Of a DNA stretch of 11,766 nucleotides, positions 6,003-11,766 are shown one piece after another. Source of the DNA: Deltaproteobacteria bacterium (GTDB lineage Bacteria; Desulfobacterota; JADFXK01); assembly GCA_015233285.1 (NCBI GenBank), contig JADFYA010000078.1, positions 1-11,766 of the forward strand. Reading direction: 5' to 3'. Every line of letters begins with the position of its first letter. The stretch's first letter is position 1. The notes beneath the pieces were generated by a model. It saw only the letters and a program-made list of their open reading frames with translations. It did not search any database and was not told where the DNA came from. Made by a program: the position numbers and the translations under genes.

Positions 6003-6662
6003 CTATTTTTCCAGATACCCTAAGGGCATGATATAGAGTGGGACCTGGCTTTTGGTCAGGCCGAGTCCTTTGCTGATTTCGTCTGCCTTAATGTTTGCCA
6101 CCAGGCAGGTGCCGACTTTCTTAGCGGCCGACATGAGATAAACATTTTGGGCGATGGCCCCGGCCGTAGAGTGGCCAAAATTCAGCTTCCGTTCGTTACT
6201 TCCGGCTTTTTCCGAAACCTTGTCCAAATCCACCACCAGGACCAATATGTGGGAAGCCAGGGCCACATATTCCTGGACAGCCACCTTATGCTTCAGATCA
6301 CCGGCCGAGAGGAATTTCAGCTTGCGGTTGAGCGGATCATAGAGATAGTTGCCCGTGGGCCCCAGCAGGTAGACGTCCATATACTGTTTTCCGTGGGCCG
6401 AAGGCGCGGTTCGTTTGCCGTCCGCCCGGTTTACGCCGTTACTCGCCCAGAGGATGGCGGCCAGGTCAGTGGCAGATATCTCCGCGGTCTTGTACTTCCG
6501 GGTCGTCTGGCGCCGCTCCAGGGCGGTGTACAGGTCAAAGTTGGCCAAGGCGGGACGTTCAGGCAGGACGATGTCTTTACTTTCCTGGGCCCAGGCCGGG
6601 GCGGCCAGAAGAAGTATTAACGCGAGGATTAGCATTTGAGGTACATAGTTTTTCGTGGTCAT
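6003..6662 (-). CDS. Exported nitroreductase-fold (SagB/ThcOx-type) protein
   Basis: The 219-residue product starts with a clear Sec signal peptide: a short basic start, a hydrophobic core (about 9-21) and an A-W-A cleavage motif near residue 25, so the mature protein should be periplasmic or surface exposed. The rest matches the FMN-dependent nitroreductase fold: ERRQTTRKY (49-57) at the flavin phosphate site, LLWASNGVNR-like AILWASNGVNR (69-79), RTAPSA (84-89), GHSTAGAIAQNVYL (164-177) and MPLGY (212-216). SagB-like members oxidise azolines or reduce quinones, flavins or nitro groups; the substrate here is unknown. ATG 6662 is chosen over an upstream in-frame start at 6761 because GGGAGGAG lies four bases before it and the signal peptide begins there. 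It has its own candidate promoter and appears monocistronic. Confidence 0.85.
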   Translation of the reverse strand: MTTKNYVPQMLILALILLLAAPAWAQESKDIVLPERPALANFDLYTALERRQTTRKYKTAEISATDLAAILWASNGVNRADGKRTAPSAHGKQYMDVYLLGPTGNYLYDPLNRKLKFLSAGDLKHKVAVQEYVALASHILVLVVDLDKVSEKAGSNERKLNFGHSTAGAIAQNVYLMSAAKKVGTCLVANIKADEISKGLGLTKSQVPLYIMPLGYLEK

Positions 6663-7024
6663 TATTCTCCTCCCAATGAAATTACGATTAGTTGACGGCT
6701 TTTTCCGATCCGGCTCATTTGAGGCACGTATTTTACCACAGAAAATGATAAGCCGTGACAAAAAAAATGATTCACCGGCGGTTTATCTAGTAATTCAATA
6801 GAGTTTTGGTAACGAGGGACTCTGAAGGGGACCCCTAAAAGGCTCAAGGCCGGAGCTTCCACCCCAGCCTTGATTTTACGCTTTCGTTTCTGTTTTTCGT
6901 TTTTCGGTTCCGGCTGTGACATTGATACGTTTGGTACGACTACACTGATTGACTTTAAGCTTAATGTCCATGAGTTGCTGTTGTTCGTCTCCGGTTTGAC
7001 CGTTTTGACCCGGTTTTGAGGCGG
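6663..7024. other. Intergenic region between thiolase and nitroreductase-like genes
   Basis: No credible gene is seen. The thiolase gene ends at 7025. The region holds a near-palindrome GACTTTAAGCTTAATGTC (6951-6968), a stem CAAGGC/GCCTTG (6845-6850 with 6867-6872) that could weakly terminate the thiolase transcript but lacks a U-tract, an AGGGGACCCCT palindrome (6826-6836), and the nitroreductase promoter candidate near 6730. A minus-strand 86-codon frame (6922-6662) lacks a binding site and family features. Confidence 0.4.
6730..6738 (-). promoter_or_regulatory. Candidate extended -10 promoter for the nitroreductase-like gene
   Basis: On the minus strand TGG precedes TAAAAT (plus 6730-6735), an extended -10 with five of six matches. 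No good -35 lies at 17 bp; TTGTCA is 20 bp away. The leader would be about 60 nt. Confidence 0.35.
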
Positions 7025-8218
7025 TTATTCCACCAGGAGGGTCAAGGCGGCGGCAGTGTCGCCCGCGGCGCATCCGGCGAAAAGGCCGTAGCCTCCGCCC
7101 AGGATGATTAATTCTTCGATCATTTCGGCAATGCACCGACCGGCGGTGGGGCCTTGGGGATGGCCGAAGACGAGGGAGGAGCCATAATTGTTGACGATTT
7201 TGTCGTCGATTTTCATCATCTTGTTCATATAGACATCATTGACGGCAAAGGGATTGTGGGTCTTGACGGCCTTCAGGTCGGCCACTTTCAAACCGGCCAT
7301 GTCTAAGGCCATTTGGGCGGCCGGGACGACAGCCGCGGCCATAAAGCCCTTTTTCGCTCTGGCGTAGCCATAGGACAAGAGTTTGACTGTGATATTCTTG
7401 TCTTTGCTCAGCTCCTGAGCTTTTTCTTTGGTCGTGACGATGAAACCGGCATTGCCGTCGGCCGGGTGGGTCTGGGCGCCAAAGGTGATCACGCCGCCGG
7501 GCAGGGCCGGCCTTAATCCGGCCAGTCCCTCGGCCGTGGTAGGGAACACGCCCTCATCGGCCTCGACCGTTACCGTTTTCTTGCCCATCTTCAGATCTAA
7601 CGCGACCATATACCGTTTTTGGAAGGCCCGGTCATTGGCCAGACCATCGGTATATTGCTGATACCGGCGCAGGGCCATGGCATCGCATTCTTCCCGCGTA
7701 ATTCCGGCTTCTTTGGCCACGTTTTCAGCCGTATGGATCATGGCGTTCTTGGCCCAGGGGTCGTTGCCGAAATTGTCCATCAGCCAGTTTTCGTGGATGA
7801 CCTGGCCGCCCGGTCCCACCGGATTGGGGAAAACCATGTGCGGGCCATTGGAGCAGCGGTCGGCTAAGGCGACCAGGATGTTGCCGTACATGCCCTGGTC
7901 AACCGCGGCCGCGGCATATCCGATGGCCGTAGTCGAGGTGGCGCAGGCCTGGCTGAAGATGGGGCCGCTGACTCCTTCGGCGCCGATCATGGCCGCCAGC
8001 CAGGGGGTGCCGTAAAAGCAGGCCGGCTGCGGGATGGTATAGCCTAGGAAGACGCCGTCAAATATCTTGGGGTCCAATTGACGCTCGGACATGGCTTTCT
8101 TAATGGTATTGGCGCACAGGACAATCGCGTTTTCATTTTGAAGACTCCCCTGCCAGCGGCAAAAGGGGGAAGACCAGTATCCGCCGGTCGGGATATATGC
8201 ATTCTTAAACTTTGACAT
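7025..8218 (-). CDS. Thiolase family protein (acyl-CoA acetyltransferase) with HNPF motif
   Basis: The 397-residue product has the two-half thiolase fold and would cleave a 3-ketoacyl-CoA with CoA or run the reverse condensation. The nucleophilic cysteine is Cys92 in QACATS; the GHP histidine is His353 in FGHPQGPTAG; the acid/base cysteine is Cys383 in AGCAAGD. Spacing matches Zoogloea ramigera thiolase (Cys89, His348, Cys378). At the place of its NEAF motif (Asn316) this protein reads HNPF (321-324), so Asn is replaced by His as in SCP2-type thiolases (HDCF) but with different neighbours. The ATG has GGAGG seven bases upstream. It follows the acyl-CoA ligase by 59 bases with no visible promoter, suggesting one transcript for acid activation and thiolysis. 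The substrate is unknown. Confidence 0.88.
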   Translation of the reverse strand: MSKFKNAYIPTGGYWSSPFCRWQGSLQNENAIVLCANTIKKAMSERQLDPKIFDGVFLGYTIPQPACFYGTPWLAAMIGAEGVSGPIFSQACATSTTAIGYAAAAVDQGMYGNILVALADRCSNGPHMVFPNPVGPGGQVIHENWLMDNFGNDPWAKNAMIHTAENVAKEAGITREECDAMALRRYQQYTDGLANDRAFQKRYMVALDLKMGKKTVTVEADEGVFPTTAEGLAGLRPALPGGVITFGAQTHPADGNAGFIVTTKEKAQELSKDKNITVKLLSYGYARAKKGFMAAAVVPAAQMALDMAGLKVADLKAVKTHNPFAVNDVYMNKMMKIDDKIVNNYGSSLVFGHPQGPTAGRCIAEMIEELIILGGGYGLFAGCAAGDTAAALTLLVE

Positions 8219-8277
8219 AGTAATTCCTCCTTCAAGAATTCTGATGAGATCTATGAGAATTTAATGATGTTTTATGG

Positions 8278-9858
8278 TTACTTCTGGTCACTCCATTTGC
8301 CGTATTTGACCCGGAGTTCCCGGTGTAGGATTTTCCCCGTGCCGGTTCGGGGCATTTCTTCTTCTTTAATGAAGTCCACGGTCTTGGGCTTTTTGTATCC
8401 GGCGATTTTATCTTTGCAGTAATCCATCAGCTCTTGAGCCAGGTCCGGGGAACCTTCGGAGGCGGCATGGAGAATGACCACGGCTTTGACTGATTCGCCC
8501 CATTTGGCATCCGGAATACCGATCACGGCCACATCCTTGACCTTGGGGTGGGATCCAATGACATTTTCCACTTCCGATGGATAAACATTCTCACCCCCGG
8601 TGATGATCATGTTCTTTTTTCTATCCACCAGGGTGTAGAATCCTTCTTCGTCCTTGTAAGCCATGTCGCCGGCGCTGAAATACTCACCCCGGAAGGCCTC
8701 TTTGGTCGTCTCGGGTAGTTTCCAGTATTCGTTGAAGACCATGGGCGTCTTGGAATAAAGTTCGCCCACCTGGCCGACGGGGACCTCCTGACCGGTGTCA
8801 TCCAAGATCTTGATCTGATCCGTGCCGACGATTTCCCGGCCGATGGAGCCGAGCTTTTTCAATTGATCTTCCGGCCGGAGCAGCGTGACCAGGCCGGCTT
8901 CGGTGGACCCATAGGCCTCGAACAACTGGGAGTTCTTAAAGTATTCCATGATGGCCAGTTTGGTGTCTTTTCTCACCGGGGCGGAAGAACACATCAGCTT
9001 GTGGATGGCGCTGACATCGTATTGGTTCTTAACCTCGTCGGGCAGGGCCAACATCATGATATAATGGGTGGGCACCAGCGAGGTAAAGGTGATTTTCATT
9101 TCGGACAAGGTCTTCAGCAGATGCTCCGGGTCGAAACTGATCATGTTGTAGACGCACACCGCGCCGTAGGTATAAGTAAACACGAAGGAATAATAGATGG
9201 AATTGATGTGGCACATGGGCATGACCAGTAGACCGGTATCATCGCGCGTAAATCCCAGTTCGGCGATGTTTGTCAGGTACTGGGCAATTAAGCTTTCGTG
9301 ACTTCGGACCACTCCTTTGGGTTTACCAGTGGTGCCCGAGGTGTACATGATTATCCAGATGTCTTCGTGGTTAACTTTGACGGGAGGTTCGTCCGGAGAG
9401 GCGTTTTTGATCAGGTCTTCGTAATGCAAATAACCGTCCGGCGCGGTTGGGCCGCCGAAGAAGATATAATTGCCGGAGGGAATGCCGGGTATCTTATCTT
9501 TTAAGGTGTTGACCCCGGACACGAATTCGCCGGCTACGATAAATGCTTTGGCTTCGGAGTTTTCCAAGATGTAATGATATTCAGCCGGAGGCATTCGGAA
9601 CATGATCGGGACGCAAATAATTCCGGTTTTGGCCGTGGCGCCGTATATCTCCATCCATTCAACGGAATTATAAGCGATGACGGCGACTTTATCGCCCTTT
9701 TTCAAACCTAAATCCAGCAGGGCATTCCCCAGCCGGCAACATCGCTCATTCCATTCCTGAAACGTCATGGCCCGGTATAGATCTCGGGCGCCCAATTTGT
9801 CCGGGTACATGTAAGCTGCGACGCGGAGCAGGTCACCTACGGGCATCCATCTACTCAT
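8278..9858 (-). CDS. AMP-forming acyl-CoA synthetase (ANL superfamily)
   Basis: This 526-residue cytoplasmic enzyme activates a carboxylic acid with ATP to an acyl-adenylate and then to acyl-CoA. ANL motifs occur in order: P-loop YTSGTTGKPKG (172-182), YGSTE (316-320), SAGD with the ribose-binding Asp398, the hinge region VDRKKNMIITGGENVYPSEVE (411-431), and the catalytic lysine in PRTGTGKI (Lys509). Length fits medium/long-chain fatty acid or aromatic acid ligases; the acid cannot be assigned from sequence alone. The ATG has AGGAGG eight bases upstream. It is the promoter-proximal gene of a unit with the thiolase, consistent with degradation of an organic acid, but hydratase and dehydrogenase genes are not in the window. 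Confidence 0.93.
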   Translation of the reverse strand: MSRWMPVGDLLRVAAYMYPDKLGARDLYRAMTFQEWNERCCRLGNALLDLGLKKGDKVAVIAYNSVEWMEIYGATAKTGIICVPIMFRMPPAEYHYILENSEAKAFIVAGEFVSGVNTLKDKIPGIPSGNYIFFGGPTAPDGYLHYEDLIKNASPDEPPVKVNHEDIWIIMYTSGTTGKPKGVVRSHESLIAQYLTNIAELGFTRDDTGLLVMPMCHINSIYYSFVFTYTYGAVCVYNMISFDPEHLLKTLSEMKITFTSLVPTHYIMMLALPDEVKNQYDVSAIHKLMCSSAPVRKDTKLAIMEYFKNSQLFEAYGSTEAGLVTLLRPEDQLKKLGSIGREIVGTDQIKILDDTGQEVPVGQVGELYSKTPMVFNEYWKLPETTKEAFRGEYFSAGDMAYKDEEGFYTLVDRKKNMIITGGENVYPSEVENVIGSHPKVKDVAVIGIPDAKWGESVKAVVILHAASEGSPDLAQELMDYCKDKIAGYKKPKTVDFIKEEEMPRTGTGKILHRELRVKYGKWSDQK

Positions 9859-9958
9859 CTTATTTTCCTCCTGAATTGATCATGTGCCGACCTTTGCCGT
9901 CTGGTGAGAACGGTTTGTGTTGCGATATGTACTGATTTCTATTGGGTTAGCGTCTGTC

Positions 9959-9987
9959 AGGTTAAACTATAAGTGCGTCGATGTCAA
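9959..9987 (-). promoter_or_regulatory. Candidate promoter of the acyl-CoA ligase-thiolase unit
   Basis: On the minus strand a consensus -35 TTGACA (plus 9982-9987) is followed by 17 bp and TAACCT (plus 9959-9964), a weak -10. TATAGT and TTTAAC nearby are alternatives. A start near 9952 gives a leader of about 94 nt. A weak -10 with a perfect -35 and an upstream palindrome would suit activator control. Confidence 0.45.
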
Positions 9988-10011
9988 GAAAAATAGCTAC
10001 GCCATAGCTGT

Positions 10012-10025
10012 TTGGTAGCTACCAA
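10012..10025. promoter_or_regulatory. Perfect 14-bp palindrome TTGGTAGCTACCAA
   Basis: The sequence equals its own reverse complement across all 14 bases. It lies 24 bp upstream of the -35 box of the acyl-CoA ligase promoter, centred near -66 of the predicted start, a usual place for an activator. Two further TAGCT words lie between it and the promoter (9994-10009). The regulator is not in the window. Confidence 0.55.
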
Positions 10026-10080
10026 GAAAAAAAGGACAATTGCGGAGAACGCGGGTGGCTTTTTTTATAGCCTTGAGAAG

Positions 10081-10096
10081 AGAAATGTGCATTTCT
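10081..10096. promoter_or_regulatory. Palindrome AGAAATGTGCATTTCT
   Basis: Seven-base arms AGAAATG and CATTTCT flank TG. It lies in the shared upstream region, about 200 bp before the plus-strand gene and over 100 bp upstream of the minus-strand promoter. It resembles a regulator site of unknown type. Confidence 0.4.
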
Positions 10097-10294
10097 GGTC
10101 TGGCGGGTGTCCGGGCCGGCCTGAGTTTGTTCTATCCCGGAGTCAAAATTCTTCTGTTAAGGTGCCTGGAGTCCGGGATTGGGCGACCATCCTTGTCCAG
10201 GTGACACCGCGCACAAGAAAATAATTTGATCATCTGTATTTTAAATTTTTGGTATTAATGATATAGGTAGGCCAGAAAAGAACTGAGGGGTCAT

Positions 10295-11766
10295 ATGGAC
10301 AAAATAGAAGATTTGAAAATTCAGTCGGCTAACGAACCGGATTCCGAAATAGTCCACAATCTCCTGGGGATGGAACTATACAATCAGCAGCAGGTGGACG
10401 AGGCGCGCCGGCATTTTCTCAGGGCGGTGGAGCTTAAGCCGGATTACGTGGAGGCCTGGTATAACCTGGGAATTCTCGAAAGCGAAAATGGGCTGCCCGA
10501 AACCGCCGTGACCTACTTCAACCAGGTCCTGGCCATCAATCCCCGTGTCCATGATGCCTATAATTATCTGGGTGTGCTCTATTGCCGGCTTGAGCAATGG
10601 GACCAGGCCGAATCCGCCTTTGCCAAGGCCTTTGAACTTAATCCCAAGTCCATTGGACCTCTGTTTAATGTAGCCCGGATGTACGAAAACACCGGCCGTA
10701 TAGATGATGCCGTTAATATCTTTGAAGTTTTTTTGGAGACGCGGGAGGCCAACGTCCTGGTTTTAAATACGCTGGCCGGCCTCTACTTGAAGAAAGGTGA
10801 TAAGCCTCGTGCTCTTAAGGCCCTGACCCGGTCCCTGGCCGTCTTTGAAAATCAGCCGGAGATGAAGGACACCGTGGTCAAATTAAAAATGGACCTGGAG
10901 CCACCCGTGGCGGCCCGGCGTCGACCCGCTTTGCCGGCCATTGCCCTGGACCCCGACTGGCCCGAGGTCAAAAAACTGCTGGGCGGAGAAGCAGGGGTGC
11001 CCACGGCCGCCAAACCGTCATCAGGGGTCGGTTCCGGGGCCGACCCTTATCTGAAGCACATTCCACAGGCGGAACGGGCGTCGAAGACGGGGATGAACAT
11101 CCTGATCATGGGTGACTTTGACGTGGCCAAGGGGCTTTCTTCTTTAATGCGGGCCATCAACCGGTACACCATTCACCGAGCCAGGTTGATTACCTGGCAT
11201 CATGACGGGCTGGATGATCCGGCCGATGTGTTGCTCGACGACTGTGACGGTGATTTTGAAGAGGCCGGCCGGCTGGTTCAGCTCGCGGATTTTTTTCATT
11301 TTGGGCGGCAGATATTTAATTTTCCGGGAGTGGATTTTAATGTGCTGGTTCAGCCTCATAATGCCTTGATCCAGTATTTTGGGCCGGAACTGGTCAACGA
11401 GGGTCCCCGGATCTATGAATATCACAGGAAAACAGGGCTTAAGGCCGTCGCTCCCTGGGACTGGTCGGCCCATTCTCGGGTGCCTCTGGCCTATTATCAT
11501 GTGTCACCCCTGATGATTATGGAGGAGGATTATCTCGCTCCGGCTCCGGTAGACGAGACCTGGCGGATTCGACATTTTCCCTACAACCGGCAAGTTGACG
11601 GGACTGACCGGATATTATCCGCAGTTGACCGGATCAAAAAAGATTACCCGGTCGAGCTGGAAATCCTGGAAGGTGCTGCCGCCTTGACCAAGATTAAGAA
11701 AACCCCGCGAGCGCATCTGGTCATAGGCTCCCTGGCCGCGGGAAGTCCGAGTCACCAGGTGGTGTC
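10295..11766 (+). CDS. TPR-repeat protein fused to a GT-B glycosyltransferase-like domain (3' end missing)
   Basis: The frame is open from ATG 10295 (GAGGGG four bases upstream) to the window edge, at least 490 codons, and is cut by the edge. Residues about 18-186 form five TPR-like helix pairs, four with the expected spacing and A-x3-F/A-x-E/N-P endings (LKP near 49, INP near 83, LNP near 117). A Pro/Ala-rich linker (about 205-265) follows. From Met267 the segment MNILIMGDFD begins a Rossmann-like half; later ADFFHFGRQ and HFPYNRQVDGTDRILSAVDRIKKDYPVEL resemble the acceptor half and the start of the nucleotide-sugar half of family-4-type glycosyltransferases, with LEILEG and AHLVIGSLAAGSP following. 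No signal peptide or membrane segment is seen. Role in surface glycan or protein glycosylation is an inference; the acceptor and donor are unknown. Confidence 0.8.
   Translation, partial: MDKIEDLKIQSANEPDSEIVHNLLGMELYNQQQVDEARRHFLRAVELKPDYVEAWYNLGILESENGLPETAVTYFNQVLAINPRVHDAYNYLGVLYCRLEQWDQAESAFAKAFELNPKSIGPLFNVARMYENTGRIDDAVNIFEVFLETREANVLVLNTLAGLYLKKGDKPRALKALTRSLAVFENQPEMKDTVVKLKMDLEPPVAARRRPALPAIALDPDWPEVKKLLGGEAGVPTAAKPSSGVGSGADPYLKHIPQAERASKTGMNILIMGDFDVAKGLSSLMRAINRYTIHRARLITWHHDGLDDPADVLLDDCDGDFEEAGRLVQLADFFHFGRQIFNFPGVDFNVLVQPHNALIQYFGPELVNEGPRIYEYHRKTGLKAVAPWDWSAHSRVPLAYYHVSPLMIMEEDYLAPAPVDETWRIRHFPYNRQVDGTDRILSAVDRIKKDYPVELEILEGAAALTKIKKTPRAHLVIGSLAAGSPSHQVV

Larger units (their letters stand above)
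9859..10294. other. Divergent control region between acyl-CoA ligase and TPR-glycosyltransferase genes
   Basis: No gene is supported here. The region contains a minus-strand promoter (9959-9987), a perfect palindrome (10012-10025), a second palindrome (10081-10096), and a CCCGGAGTC/GAGTCCGGG imperfect inverted repeat (10136-10144 with 10169-10177, eight of nine pairs, 24-nt loop). AT-rich DNA at 10221-10265 precedes the plus-strand gene, but no convincing promoter was found there. Confidence 0.5.

Noticed and set aside
6845..6872. Intrinsic terminator for the thiolase transcript
   Set aside because: The six-base stem with a 16-base loop is weak and no U-tract follows on the minus strand.
6662..6922. 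Minus-strand 86-codon frame whose stop overlaps the nitroreductase start (TAATG)
   Set aside because: No ribosome binding site, Lys-rich low-complexity start, no family features, and it contains the likely nitroreductase promoter. The junction is probably chance.
10012..10224. Plus-strand 70-codon frame
   Set aside because: It starts within a palindrome, lacks a ribosome binding site and a plausible protein composition, and ends before the real gene at 10295.

Overview
The window looks like chromosomal DNA of an anaerobic bacterium, most likely from Desulfobacterota (the former Deltaproteobacteria) or a close relative. This is inferred from strong AGGAGG-type ribosome binding sites, a compact metX-metW-cysE-cysK operon with a long anaerobe-type serine acetyltransferase, a CoA-ligase/thiolase pair, a secreted nitroreductase-like protein and intergenic GTTRC heptamer repeats. 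No rRNA, tRNA, IS element, phage gene or CRISPR array was seen.

Layout. (1) 1-213 has no gene but carries a degenerate heptamer tract. (2) 214-1430 holds two divergent type II toxin-antitoxin modules: a RelE/ParE-type pair on the minus strand and a hicB-hicA pair on the plus strand, separated by 161 bp of control DNA with a strong promoter and an operator-like inverted repeat. (3) 1431-1764 is a promoter and long leader for a small four-cysteine protein (1765-2064). Its stop codon overlaps that of the convergent cysK. (4) 2061-5793, minus strand, is metX-metW-cysE-cysK, with every junction overlapping or 1 nt apart. MetX and CysE acetylate homoserine and serine, CysK makes cysteine, and MetW partners MetX. 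A promoter with a palindrome over the predicted transcription start lies upstream, and a 12-unit tandem heptamer array fills the leader and runs into the annotated metX start. (5) 6003-6662, minus, encodes an exported SagB-type nitroreductase-fold protein. (6) 7025-9858, minus, is a two-gene unit: an AMP-forming acyl-CoA ligase followed by a thiolase with an unusual HNPF motif. It would activate an organic acid and cleave a 3-ketoacyl-CoA. (7) 9859-10294 is the divergent control region, with a consensus -35 box and two clean palindromes. (8) 10295 to the window end is an open reading frame with five TPR-like repeats fused to a GT-B glycosyltransferase-like domain, cut off by the window edge.

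No single large new system is evident. The points most worth following are the heptamer family (three sites, one overlapping the metX start), the variant thiolase, the TPR-glycosyltransferase fusion, the four-cysteine protein, and the palindromes in the 9.9-10.3 kb control region.
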